Virus record (IMG/VR): IMGVR_UViG_3300035698_013396
Coordinates: 1-43,757 of that record
Direction: 5' to 3' (one strand)
Source of the DNA: a virus
Length of the DNA: 43,757 bases
Part shown: one piece after another, positions 1-8,215 of the stretch
Numbering within the stretch: the first letter of the stretch is position 1
Layout of the letters: each line of letters starts with the position of its first letter
Position numbers and translations under genes: made by a program
Notes under the pieces: model-generated
What the model saw: only the letters and a program-made list of their open reading frames with translations
What the model was told of the DNA's origin: nothing
Databases searched by the model: none

Positions 1-678
1 GCATTAAGCCTTGATGACCAAAAAGACCTCTTCACCCTCCTAATCAAACAAATCACTGTATGGAGCTTTGACCCCGAAAAAGAAAAAGCCCCAGCAAAAA
101 ATGCCAGGGCTTTTATTTCCAAAATCCGAACTAAATGGTATCGAGTCAAGCTCGACCTCTACCAATTCCCCGAAATTGACTCAGTATACAAGTCAATCTC
201 GAAGAACCAGCCAAGTTCGGATATTAGAAAGAATTGGCTCCCCAAGACGGACTCAAGACTAACTACACAACCTCAAGTAATACAACTACTTGTGAAGATG
301 TATATCCTCAGGGGTAAGCGAAAATCAATCAGTTTAGGTGTCCCTTTTCCCGCAAAGCCGAAGCCGCCAGAGCCGGTCTACAAGAATATAGTCATAGAAG
401 CCCTAAGGGTGCAGGCATTCCTCGAAGAAGCCCCATCACAAACCCAAACAGACGCTGGTCAGCACTTCAACGTGACCAGAGCCAGAATATCACAGCTGAC
501 CAAGATAGTCAATAAATTACCGGACGACTTCATAGAAAAAATGAGAGAGTGCGAGGACCGGAGCATGCTCAAGACCTTCTCAGGGAAAAGACTTCTGAAG
601 TTAGCCGCTATTGAAAACGAGAAAGAACGTCAAAACGAAATAGAAAACCTTCTATCAAACATAGCAGTTACTTCCTAG
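1..678 (+). CDS. Large serine recombinase, C-terminal part (5' end outside window)
   Basis: The frame is open from base 1 to the TAG at 676-678 (225 codons) with no stop, so the gene enters from the left; the ATG at 292 is internal. The first residues (LSLDDQKDLFTLLIKQITV) resemble the end of the recombinase/coiled-coil region of large serine recombinases. They are followed by a basic linker and, at about residues 130-190, a helix-turn-helix-like segment (TRARISQLTKIVNKLPDDF) often seen as a C-terminal tail in such recombinases of candidate phyla. The catalytic serine domain is not in the window. The stop overlaps the convergent gene at 668 by 11 bp. It probably belongs to a neighbouring integrated element rather than to the phage, which has its own complete recombinase at 41975. 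Family assignment is fairly sure; element ownership is inference. Confidence 0.72.
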   Translation, partial: ALSLDDQKDLFTLLIKQITVWSFDPEKEKAPAKNARAFISKIRTKWYRVKLDLYQFPEIDSVYKSISKNQPSSDIRKNWLPKTDSRLTTQPQVIQLLVKMYILRGKRKSISLGVPFPAKPKPPEPVYKNIVIEALRVQAFLEEAPSQTQTDAGQHFNVTRARISQLTKIVNKLPDDFIEKMRECEDRSMLKTFSGKRLLKLAAIENEKERQNEIENLLSNIAVTS

Positions 679-1780
679 GTAGCTTTTTGGCCAGTTCCCT
701 AATACTGCTATCCGGATGATTCAAGAGCTTCTTCCTATCATAAGTGATGAAATCAGGATGCGTTGAAATACGATACCGCTTTGATCCATCAGCCTCTATG
801 AAGTCTTGGCCGTCTTTCTTAAGCAGGCTACCCCGCAAAGCTGTCCTAAGGTTACTGTAGACTTGAAACTTATCTACATCTCCAATAATGCCTTCTGACC
901 CCAGTGCATGCCTATTAACCCAGCCGTCTTGTTTCTTCTTAAGTTCAACTGCAAAGCGTAAAAACAGCTTAAAAAGCGAATCACCAATCCGAATCGTATG
1001 GCCGTTGACTTCTATTTCATTGCTCCGCTTTAATGGTACTCTGGCTGGAATATGCACCTTATCGTAGCACTTATAGTCATGAGCCTTGTAATCCTTATCT
1101 TTCTTTTTATCCAGTTCTGTAATCTCTGCCTGAGATTCCTGAACTCCTGAGATCAGTTTTTCAATCGGTAATTTAAATGTCTTGGAATCCAGCGAAGAGG
1201 CGAGCGTAGCAGGAACGATCTTGCAGTTCTGCAAGTTAAAGTTCATCATTATTCCGTCAATCTTCGAAGCTGGAGTAAACACAACAAGAATATCATCGTC
1301 TTTGCAGAGCTTCTTTAATCCAACAAACTTCACAAATTTCCCATCACCTATCTTAGGTACAAAAATAAGCCCAACCCGGCAAGCATCATAAAGCTTATAT
1401 CCTATATAGAAATACCCGCCCTTGATCCTTTCCAAAGGGCCTTCAATCTTATTGGCAGAACGAATGCGGACAAAAAACTTATCAAGCGAAAACATATAGC
1501 GGTTCAGATCTTCCTTTGCAACCGGAATCGGGTCAACATCCGGATCTTCTGAGGAGTATGCGTAATACCGGCCGTTCTTTTTCCTGATAAATCTTTCATT
1601 TCCGCTATCTCCTAATACTGATGAATAATACGGCTCTTTCTCGGGGTCATATTTGATAAGGCTGATGTATTTTTCCTTCTTAAAACTCTGGAAGGTAGGC
1701 TTACAAATGCGTGTTAACTCGCTCTCAGTAAAGGTAGCGGTGGGAAAAGATTCCAGTTGCTTTAAGATAAAGTTTAGCAT
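668..1780 (-). CDS. Unknown protein B of the restriction operon, with winged-helix-like C-terminus
   Basis: Last gene of the five-gene operon, 370 aa. I chose the ATG at 1780, which overlaps the upstream TGA as TGATG; an in-frame TTG lies three bases earlier. I do not recognise the family. The N-terminal 230 residues look like a mixed alpha/beta globular domain with hydrophobic strands (ILVVFTPASKI). A charged Lys/Asp-rich linker follows near residues 225-240. The C-terminal third (NGHTIRIGDSLFKLFL through LRTALRGSLL to KRYRISTHP) has the spacing of an OmpR-like winged helix, so DNA binding is plausible. Translational coupling to protein A and co-transcription with mod and res suggest an accessory role in restriction or another defence function. 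No catalytic motif is evident to me. Confidence 0.8.
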   Translation of the reverse strand: MLNFILKQLESFPTATFTESELTRICKPTFQSFKKEKYISLIKYDPEKEPYYSSVLGDSGNERFIRKKNGRYYAYSSEDPDVDPIPVAKEDLNRYMFSLDKFFVRIRSANKIEGPLERIKGGYFYIGYKLYDACRVGLIFVPKIGDGKFVKFVGLKKLCKDDDILVVFTPASKIDGIMMNFNLQNCKIVPATLASSLDSKTFKLPIEKLISGVQESQAEITELDKKKDKDYKAHDYKCYDKVHIPARVPLKRSNEIEVNGHTIRIGDSLFKLFLRFAVELKKKQDGWVNRHALGSEGIIGDVDKFQVYSNLRTALRGSLLKKDGQDFIEADGSKRYRISTHPDFITYDRKKLLNHPDSSIRELAKKLPRK

Positions 1781-2886
1781 CAAGCTAATAGTACTCCTTG
1801 CTCACGCAAATAAGCCTCGATAATTCCTTTTTCCTTCTTCTCAGGCAGTTTTGTATTTTCAGGCGGCTTTATTTCAACTGTTATGGATTTGGCTTTTTTG
1901 CCGCTTCGACGAATGCAAAACCTAAGCTTAGCGGAAACATATTCAGCATCTCCTAAAGACAATCCTAAATCTGAAAAAGCCTGGGTTACATTCCCACAAC
2001 CAATTGCCACCCTGATAACCTGTGTTCCTCTGCACTTAACACGGACCTCGGTTAGGCGAATTGACTCAATATGCTCATTGCCCGAATAATTAAACGATCC
2101 ATTTTTTATTGGATCGATAACAACCAAGGTGCTATTCAGTGTCTTGTCGTCAATTTTATCCAGCCCTAAAATAGCATTGCCGAATATTTCTATATATTTC
2201 TTCTTATCAGCGTCGCTGTAACCGCTTGTGTTTACGCTTAGAATGCATTTCCTTGCATCGAATACAAGCATATCTTCTTTAGCTGGCCTAAAAGACTTAA
2301 TATCAACTTTACCTTCATCAAAAACAAGGTGTGTTTTCATGAAATCACCGTGAGCGATTAACACGATGTGTTTATCGCCGTCAGAGCGCCACCGGATATC
2401 GCAGTTTTCACTCTTGCCAGTTTCCTTAAAATGCGCCTCAATTGCGGATTTCAGCTGAGCGATCTTATCATCAGCAAAATCACAGTTGTTATGCTCAAAT
2501 TTATGGTGGCTTAATTTTTCAGAAAAGACTACGAAAAGGTAGAAGTCATAAGCAAGGGAAAAAGCTTCTTCACTATGAAGGAATACCCGCATAGCGGTTG
2601 TCTCAGATAACTCGTTGTCTTGGACTTGGATATTATATTCACGCTTGGCTCTTTCCAGATAACTACGTGCCCGGTCAGCTATATCGTTAATGCACTGTAA
2701 TTCTTCCTCAATATAAGACCGTTTGTTATCATTACCAATGCCATCTAAGAAATCATGGATATTATCCTTATCAAAGACAATATCATCAGGGACCGTAACC
2801 TTGCGCTTGGTAAAATACGCCTTAAGCAAGTCATTATCAACCGCCCTAATGAATTTCTCAAGTTTAAATGATCTGTGTTTTGCCAT
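1780..2886 (-). CDS. Unknown protein A of the restriction operon
   Basis: A 368-aa protein starting at ATG 2886 with a weak AAAGG ribosome site, 42 bp after the res stop codon. I do not recognise it. The N-terminal 100 residues are predicted helical and charged. The middle has alternating strands (DKHIVLIAHGDFMKTHLVF, MLVFDARKCILSVN) and a helix (DKKKYIEIFGNAILG), followed by a strand-rich C-terminal region ending in a lysine-rich tail. There is no Walker motif, no obvious PD-(D/E)xK or HNH motif, no membrane segment and no signal peptide. Its conserved position between Res and protein B in a tightly packed operon suggests the two unknown proteins work together, possibly as a DNA-sensing or effector pair; this is inference from context only. 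Confidence 0.8.
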   Translation of the reverse strand: MAKHRSFKLEKFIRAVDNDLLKAYFTKRKVTVPDDIVFDKDNIHDFLDGIGNDNKRSYIEEELQCINDIADRARSYLERAKREYNIQVQDNELSETTAMRVFLHSEEAFSLAYDFYLFVVFSEKLSHHKFEHNNCDFADDKIAQLKSAIEAHFKETGKSENCDIRWRSDGDKHIVLIAHGDFMKTHLVFDEGKVDIKSFRPAKEDMLVFDARKCILSVNTSGYSDADKKKYIEIFGNAILGLDKIDDKTLNSTLVVIDPIKNGSFNYSGNEHIESIRLTEVRVKCRGTQVIRVAIGCGNVTQAFSDLGLSLGDAEYVSAKLRFCIRRSGKKAKSITVEIKPPENTKLPEKKEKGIIEAYLREQGVLLA

Positions 2887-2928
2887 ATCAAACCTTTAAC
2901 TCTTTTTCAAACGGATTGACCACCTCGT

Positions 2929-5151
2929 CTAAAATACCAAATTTTCCCAGTTATCATTGCTATTCGTTAACGACTTGGCGTTTTTATTAAAATAAATCCA
3001 TCGTCCTGTAAAATTGCGAGGATTAGTATTTGTGACAATTCCACCGAATAGCTTATGACCTTTTTTATTCTGTTCGTTGATATACGTATTAAGGCCATCG
3101 ATTTTAGGGCCTGCCACTTGCCGGGTCAAACCTGATTTAGTATCAAAAAGACCTGTAGAGCCGTCTTTCATGTGGACTATAAAATCAACATAAAAGGGTT
3201 TTTTATCGCCATTCTCTTGATAAGGTACCGCAAAGAAAACCGCATCTCGATCGCCATTTTTAAACCACCAATGAATCTGATTCTGTTTCTCAAGGAAATT
3301 TACATACGCCATCTCGATTTTGGATGTTTCGTTACAGAAAAACGGTTGCATTATTGATTTTAGCTTATGATTAATCTGTGAATAAGCCGAGCTATAACTT
3401 ATACTGTCCGGCACGTCCCAACTGTCGTCATAATCAAGCTCTTTTCCCCGCTTTGAAACATCCTCCAGATACTTTGTCTTAGCCTGATCAATGATGTTGA
3501 CAAAATGCTGAATGTTCTCCTCGCTTAGTACCATATTAACGATCGCTTCTTGAACATCCTCGTATTTCATGTCCATCGTCTGGTCAAAAAAATAGTAAAT
3601 GGCTTCTTTCAACCTTCCAATTGAGCGATCCTCTGGATAAAACGGCGTAAGATTTTTTCTGACGAAATAGTCGAAATACTTTTGCAGGTCAAAGCCTGTT
3701 ATCTTAATATCTTTACTACCGGCTATTTTTTGCCCGACTAGAGCGTCAATACTCTCAGCCTTAAAATCTGAGATAAACTTCACGTTTAGCCCTTTGGATT
3801 TCTTTTTTATCCTCTTATCAAGACCGTAGGCTTCGGCTTCTCGAGAGAAAATCTTAATAAAAAGCGGCGAAAGCCTTGTTTTCTCACGATGTCGCTTCGA
3901 ATGGCATGACAGCAGGTCCAAAGATGGATAATCGCCACGGCGACGTGCCGTGTGAATCGTGATATAATCTTTGGCGATATCCTCTTGGATTTCTATATCG
4001 TCCAAATTCGTAAAGATGTATCCGCAATTAATGATTTCGTTCGCATAGTGGCCATAATCAGGCTCGGGCATCCGCATAATCCTGCCGATCGTCTGAATCG
4101 AAAAGACAATGCTCTTCCAGTCACGGAAAAGCACTAATATGTGAGCCCGGGGACAATCCCAGCCAAGAGCAAGAGCCTGTTTGAAGATTAAGATTTCCGC
4201 TTCGCTGTCAAACCTTGAAATATTCTCCAAGTTTTCGTGATGCCCCGAAAGATGAATTGCCAGCTTGCCATTTTCGGTAGCAATCTTGTGCTTGTCCTTT
4301 AAGATCGCAATAACCTTGTTTTTGATAACATCCTCAAGCGATGTCTTTCTGTCCGGCAACTGCACAAGCACCAGAGGATTGATATCTACTTTTTCTTTTG
4401 CGTATGCTTCCTTCAGTGCTTTTCTTTTTTTTAGGGCAAGCTCAATGACCAATTCTTCGGACTGTTTGCTAAGTTGGCTTTGGATTTTTGTATCTTTGAG
4501 AATATTGTCAAACTCGGGATTAAGAATAACGAGCTTTTTAATCATGCCTTCAACCTTTACATCCTCTAATTGAACAGAAACTCTTTCATCGGCAAGGCCC
4601 TCTAAAGTGGGAGTGGCGGAAACTTCGACTGTCAGCTTAGGGCCGATATCCCTGATAAGTTTTTGGGATATTTCACTCGTAGCGTGATGATGACTTTCAT
4701 CAATGATAAGAATTATTGTCCGTCCTTCTTCCTTGGTCTGGGTGATAACATTTGACAGATTGTTATCCTGTTCATTATCTCGGATGTAGATATTGCCTTC
4801 CTTGTTAATACTTTCCCAGTTAAAGAAAAGAATCTCGTTTTGATCAATCCTCTTGTTATCCAAGTCCTCGAAGAACGAACACCGCAGGGCCTGACTCGGC
4901 TCATAATAATGATCCAGCTTATTTTTACTCTGCTCGTGCAATTGCCGTGGAGCCGTCCAGATTAATGAAAGCGGAGATTTGACTTCTTTATCCTCGCATA
5001 ACTGTTTCAAAAACTCTGCCATCATTATAGTCTTACCTGAGCCAGTAGGAGCCTTGAATATCAATTTTTTATTATCAGCATAGCTCAACAGCTTTTTGGC
5101 TTTGCCCAACAGTTCATCAATAGCGTTTATTTGATAGTTTTTAAGCCGCAT
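2929..5151 (-). CDS. res: Type III-like restriction helicase-nuclease (Res)
   Basis: A 740-aa SF2 translocase with a nuclease end. Walker A is APTGSGKT at residues 34-41, the DExH box is DESH at 151-154, and helicase motif VI is in the QTIGRIMRMPEP region. The C-terminal 80 residues hold a PD-(D/E)xK-like arrangement (YVDFIV, then FDTKSG), as in type III restriction subunits. It is shorter than typical EcoP-type Res proteins of about 970 aa, mainly in the middle. Its ATG overlaps the mod stop as TAATG, so the two are translationally coupled. Expected role: ATP-dependent translocation and cleavage of DNA lacking Mod methylation, in complex with the neighbouring Mod. Family is sure; subtype is less sure because of the short length and the two extra genes downstream. 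Confidence 0.92.
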   Translation of the reverse strand: MRLKNYQINAIDELLGKAKKLLSYADNKKLIFKAPTGSGKTIMMAEFLKQLCEDKEVKSPLSLIWTAPRQLHEQSKNKLDHYYEPSQALRCSFFEDLDNKRIDQNEILFFNWESINKEGNIYIRDNEQDNNLSNVITQTKEEGRTIILIIDESHHHATSEISQKLIRDIGPKLTVEVSATPTLEGLADERVSVQLEDVKVEGMIKKLVILNPEFDNILKDTKIQSQLSKQSEELVIELALKKRKALKEAYAKEKVDINPLVLVQLPDRKTSLEDVIKNKVIAILKDKHKIATENGKLAIHLSGHHENLENISRFDSEAEILIFKQALALGWDCPRAHILVLFRDWKSIVFSIQTIGRIMRMPEPDYGHYANEIINCGYIFTNLDDIEIQEDIAKDYITIHTARRRGDYPSLDLLSCHSKRHREKTRLSPLFIKIFSREAEAYGLDKRIKKKSKGLNVKFISDFKAESIDALVGQKIAGSKDIKITGFDLQKYFDYFVRKNLTPFYPEDRSIGRLKEAIYYFFDQTMDMKYEDVQEAIVNMVLSEENIQHFVNIIDQAKTKYLEDVSKRGKELDYDDSWDVPDSISYSSAYSQINHKLKSIMQPFFCNETSKIEMAYVNFLEKQNQIHWWFKNGDRDAVFFAVPYQENGDKKPFYVDFIVHMKDGSTGLFDTKSGLTRQVAGPKIDGLNTYINEQNKKGHKLFGGIVTNTNPRNFTGRWIYFNKNAKSLTNSNDNWENLVF

Positions 5152-6842
5152 TATTTAAAAATTCTCCTGTATACCCTTAATATTACTTCTGGAATAGGCG
5201 ACAGCTTAACCTTTTGCTTAACGTCGTCAAATTCATCTTCGAAAGAATCGTCGCCAAGCGAGAACACATAAACACTGAATTTACCTTTCAGCTTAGCAAT
5301 GGCTTCCTTGAAATCCGGGATCGCCATCTGATCGAAAATTATACCAGTATAGTGATTTGTGTTCTTGTAAATTTTAAAGACTTTTTTGTTAGTTACTTTT
5401 TGAAACGTTCCTTCCTTAAGACAAAGCATTGCCGTTGCCATCTCCGTCAGTTTCTTTTTGTTTTTATCGGTAGGATCTGCATCGACAAATTCTGTACGGA
5501 AATATTTAAGATTTCCGCCAAGGCCATCAACTTTCTGGCCTTTAGAATTTTTGTATCCATTCATGACTTTCTTCACTCGAGGATAGCAAACATCTGAACA
5601 GATATCATTTTCGTTATTTGTGCAAATAATAAATTGCCGATTCCCGTCATCTTCTTCGTTAAGCTCCAAAACAGCTTGGGCTGTTGTTCCAGAACCTGCA
5701 AAAAAATCTACAACAACTGCATTTTTATTTGTGCTTGCTACTTTTATACACTCTGCTACAGCATGCGGAGATTTAGGATATTGGAAAGCTTCTCTTACAC
5801 ACAAAATCTTATCTAATAATTGTGTCCCGTGTTCGCTAGCCGAAAACTTTGATTCATACCAAATACTTTCAGGTGGTTCACCATCTAATCCGCCCCTAAA
5901 TTTGAAATAAACCTGATCCCCATATGATGTTTTTTTATACCATAGGTCACCTCTGGCATACATTTCATCGATAACATCTTTGCCCCGTCGCCAAATTCTC
6001 TTTTGGTCATTAACGTCGATAGGCAATATCTTTATGGGGTACTTGTTTCTTGAGCTTATCTTTCCAGTCTTAGGATCATAATAAATTGGGTAGTATCTAT
6101 TAGACTTCTTTCCTTTTGAATTAGTAGCAAGGCTATCGACACCTTGCTTTCTAAGATTGACTGGTAAATACCACGATCCATCTTCATCCTTTTTGTAGTT
6201 ATGCGTTTTGTCTTCCGGTGCAACCTCTAATTTCTTAATTTTCGCTTTTATTCCTCTACCATAAAATATAGCATACTCATGTATCAATGAAACCTTTCGC
6301 TCTGTTTTACGACCTTTTGGGTTGTTCCTAATGACCACTGTTCCTAGGTGATTATTTTCTCCAAAAATTTTATCCATTAAACACCACAGGCGTGGGGCCT
6401 CATTATCATCAATCGTTACACAGATAATGCCGTCATTAGCTAATAAATCTTTTGCCAATTTGAGTCTTTTCTCTATAAAAGAAAGCCATTTAGAATGCCT
6501 GTATGGATCCGATGCATCAACAAAGGCATTATTGTATTTCCAATCTCTGGCTCCAGTATTATATGGAGGATCGATATAAATTACATCGACTTTTTTCCCG
6601 TGAGTATAACTGAGAACAGCAAGGGCATGATAGTTATCTCCTTCAATTAAAATATTAGCCGAACCATTTTTCTCGGTAGAAATCTCCTTGCCTTCGGCTT
6701 CAACTAAAACAGGTAATTTTTCTTTACAAAGTCCAGCTACTTCTTCAGGCTTATCATCCCAAATCAAGCCGTAGGTAGTTTTTTTAAGCTGTTTAATCTC
6801 TGCAATAAGTTTTTCTTTTGACCAACCAACATATTTACTCAT
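5151..6842 (-). CDS. mod: Type III-like DNA adenine methyltransferase (Mod)
   Basis: A 563-aa beta-class N6-adenine methyltransferase. The catalytic motif DPPYNTG lies at residues 91-97, well before the AdoMet-binding motif FAGSGTT at 381-387, the order seen in type III Mod subunits. Residues of about 190-350 between them are the likely target-recognition region. The N-terminus (EKLIAEIKQLKK) is helical. The gene starts 2 bp after the HTH gene and its stop overlaps the res start. Expected role: methylate the recognition sequence on host DNA and provide sequence specificity to Res. It is somewhat short for Mod, and nothing suggests inactivation because both motifs are intact. Confidence 0.93.
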   Translation of the reverse strand: MSKYVGWSKEKLIAEIKQLKKTTYGLIWDDKPEEVAGLCKEKLPVLVEAEGKEISTEKNGSANILIEGDNYHALAVLSYTHGKKVDVIYIDPPYNTGARDWKYNNAFVDASDPYRHSKWLSFIEKRLKLAKDLLANDGIICVTIDDNEAPRLWCLMDKIFGENNHLGTVVIRNNPKGRKTERKVSLIHEYAIFYGRGIKAKIKKLEVAPEDKTHNYKKDEDGSWYLPVNLRKQGVDSLATNSKGKKSNRYYPIYYDPKTGKISSRNKYPIKILPIDVNDQKRIWRRGKDVIDEMYARGDLWYKKTSYGDQVYFKFRGGLDGEPPESIWYESKFSASEHGTQLLDKILCVREAFQYPKSPHAVAECIKVASTNKNAVVVDFFAGSGTTAQAVLELNEEDDGNRQFIICTNNENDICSDVCYPRVKKVMNGYKNSKGQKVDGLGGNLKYFRTEFVDADPTDKNKKKLTEMATAMLCLKEGTFQKVTNKKVFKIYKNTNHYTGIIFDQMAIPDFKEAIAKLKGKFSVYVFSLGDDSFEDEFDDVKQKVKLSPIPEVILRVYRRIFK

Positions 6843-6844
6843 GG

Positions 6845-7036
6845 CTATTTTTTATTCTCGACCTTTCCTTTCAAGAACTTCTCAATATGATATGTCTGAA
6901 TTTTATTCGGTTTTACTTTGCCATTAAGCCACCGGCTAATGGTAGAGAAGGCTACACCTAAATCCTTTGCGAGTGTCTCCTGCGTAATCTTATTTTCAAG
7001 CCGGTAATGTTCTAATTGTTTAAGAAGTTTATCCAT
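6845..7036 (-). CDS. Small XRE-family HTH regulator, probable controller of the restriction operon
   Basis: A 63-aa protein that is almost only a helix-turn-helix: LEHYRLENKITQETLAKDLG, then FSTISRWLNGKVKP as the recognition helix, followed by a basic tail. The frame is open farther upstream, but the ATG at 7168 lies inside a terminator hairpin and the next ATG near 7102 lies inside the promoter at 7082-7110. The ATG at 7036, about 40 bases after the expected transcription start, is therefore the supported start. It lacks a clear Shine-Dalgarno sequence. First gene of the operon, 2 bp before mod. By analogy with C proteins of restriction systems it probably autoregulates the operon; it could alternatively be the missing phage repressor. 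Confidence 0.8.
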   Translation of the reverse strand: MDKLLKQLEHYRLENKITQETLAKDLGVAFSTISRWLNGKVKPNKIQTYHIEKFLKGKVENKK

Positions 7037-7081
7037 AGAATTTTGAACTATGCCGAATTTAACTGATATTCCATTTGTTCC

Positions 7082-7110
7082 ATTATATTTCACTACTTCC
7101 ATTAAGTCAA
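7082..7110 (-). promoter_or_regulatory. Near-consensus sigma-70 promoter for the restriction operon
   Basis: On the minus strand TTGACT (7110-7105) is followed by a 17-base spacer and TATAAT (7087-7082), giving a start near 7075. It is the best vegetative promoter I see in this part of the window. It lies just downstream of the phage late terminator, so the restriction operon is transcribed independently of phage genes and probably in the lysogen. It rules out upstream start codons for the HTH gene. Confidence 0.8.
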
Positions 7111-7147
7111 TGATTTTATGTGTGTTGTTTTGCTCGCCATACCTAAA

Positions 7148-7184
7148 ACAAAAAACCTCCGCTAGCATAACACCAGCGGAGGTT
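7148..7184 (-). terminator. Rho-independent terminator of the phage late operon
   Basis: Perfect 10-bp inverted repeat, AACCTCCGCT at 7154-7163 against AGCGGAGGTT at 7175-7184, with an 11-base loop. On the minus strand it is followed by TTTTTTGTTTT. It lies just beyond the last late gene (stop at 7203) and separates phage transcription from the restriction operon. Confidence 0.88.
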
Positions 7185-7202
7185 CAATGGGATATTAATG
7201 TC

Positions 7203-7454
7203 TTATGGTTTCGTCTTGGCTTTGTCCTTTTTTGAACCCCATCCGGACTTCCATCTGGCAACGGCCCCGGATACGACCTTATTGATTTGATCCTGCGTTA
7301 CTCCATCAGCCAAAACCGATTCAAGCTCCTTTTTGTTAAGGACACGGAAATTCTTTATGCCCCGTTCCTTTGCTTTTAGCATAAGAGACTGGCGGGTTAC
7401 TTTAGCTTCCGGCTGAACTGGTTCAGCTTTTTGTTTCTTCTTTTTCTTCCTCAT
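7203..7454 (-). CDS. Small basic phage protein with Rho_N/HeH-like fold
   Basis: An 83-aa very basic protein. The ATG at 7454 is chosen because AGAAAGGAGA lies immediately upstream; the longer frame would use a TTG at 7478 without a site. After a Lys-rich head, residues of about 25-60 (LKAKERGIKNFRVLNKKELE) match the pattern of short Rho N-terminal/HeH-LEM-type helix-extended-helix domains that occur at the ends of phage late operons and in head or tail-associated proteins, usually binding nucleic acid. Last gene of the late operon. Its start overlaps the preceding gene by about 30 bp. Exact role unknown. Confidence 0.75.
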   Translation of the reverse strand: MRKKKKKQKAEPVQPEAKVTRQSLMLKAKERGIKNFRVLNKKELESVLADGVTQDQINKVVSGAVARWKSGWGSKKDKAKTKP

Positions 7455-7638
7455 TATTAATCTCCTTTCTGATTTCAATATCCCCGGATTTTACACAGTT
7501 CAACTTATCGCCGTAAGACATATGGACGGCCAGGCGCAATAATTCACAGATGCTTTTTCTGGTTTTCTGTTTTTCATAAAACAGCAACGCCATTTCTTTC
7601 TCATCTAATCGTGAAGCCGGCCATTGATACTTATTCAT
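7423..7638 (-). CDS. Unknown small phage protein
   Basis: A 71-aa soluble protein, helical, with an acidic C-terminal tail (INNEEEKEETKS). I recognise no family. It starts at ATG 7638 with only a weak upstream site and overlaps the next gene by 32 bp in another frame. The overlapped region carries the strong ribosome site of that downstream gene. Its position after the lysis-type cluster suggests a late-expressed accessory protein. Confidence 0.6.
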   Translation of the reverse strand: MNKYQWPASRLDEKEMALLFYEKQKTRKSICELLRLAVHMSYGDKLNCVKSGDIEIRKEINNEEEKEETKS

Positions 7639-7685
7639 AATGCCGTAAGTAGGCCGTAGAATCGAAAGGATTGCAAGGCATTTAT

Positions 7686-7931
7686 TTAGCCTTTCCGGAT
7701 AAGCGCTTTTACCGCCAGCGGTATATCTTTTGCTTCCTTTACAATCGTATCAATCTCATCCTTTGTGAGTTTCTTATCTGCAAAGGCAACCACAATAGCG
7801 TTCAACAGCTCGCTGATTTCTTTCAATACTTTCGTAGCCTTTGACAGGATAACCCACACAGCGCCTATGCCTATAAGCGCAGTCAACAACTGAGGAATGT
7901 TCCCTGACAAATAATCCATTATGAGATTCAT
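7686..7931 (-). CDS. Small membrane protein, holin candidate
   Basis: An 81-aa protein with one clear hydrophobic segment (LLTALIGIGAVWVILS, about residues 15-32). An amphipathic helical region and a charged tail (DKKLTKDEIDTIVKEAKD) follow, ending in lysine and arginine. Size, single N-terminal membrane span and location in a run of three tiny late genes fit phage holins or related lysis proteins. I cannot assign a named holin family. Confidence 0.62.
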   Translation of the reverse strand: MNLIMDYLSGNIPQLLTALIGIGAVWVILSKATKVLKEISELLNAIVVAFADKKLTKDEIDTIVKEAKDIPLAVKALIRKG

Positions 7932-7944
7932 GATTTCACCCCCT

Positions 7945-8214
7945 TTAGTCTAACTCGTTAAACTTCTGAACCAGCTTCCTATACCGCTTTTCAAGCCCTC
8001 TGAATTTTGCCTCATCAGACAAATTCTTCTTATGAGCGATCACAAGCATATCGTCAACAACAAAGAAGATACGCTCAGCAATATCAGTTGCCTTTTTAAT
8101 GCGCTGGATCCTGCGCAGGGCATACCGCTTCTGACGCTGATCTGCGTTATTCCATTCCCGCAGGAATCCAAACACTTCCTTTATTGCATCGGCGATTTTC
8201 GATGGCTCTAACAT
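7945..8214 (-). CDS. Unknown helical phage protein in the lysis-type cluster
   Basis: An 89-aa, highly charged, all-helical protein without a membrane segment (YALRRIQRIKKATDIAERIF). It lies 1 bp downstream of the TM/coiled-coil gene and 13 bp upstream of the holin candidate. Similar small proteins occur in phage lysis regions, but no function can be read from the sequence. Confidence 0.62.
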   Translation of the reverse strand: MLEPSKIADAIKEVFGFLREWNNADQRQKRYALRRIQRIKKATDIAERIFFVVDDMLVIAHKKNLSDEAKFRGLEKRYRKLVQKFNELD

Positions 8215-8215
8215 A

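Noticed and set aside
660-720. Second partial copy of the tRNA-Asn 3' end as a left attachment repeat
   Set aside because: No match to the tRNA 3' sequence is seen here or around 7150; serine recombinases need only a very short shared core, so its absence is uninformative.
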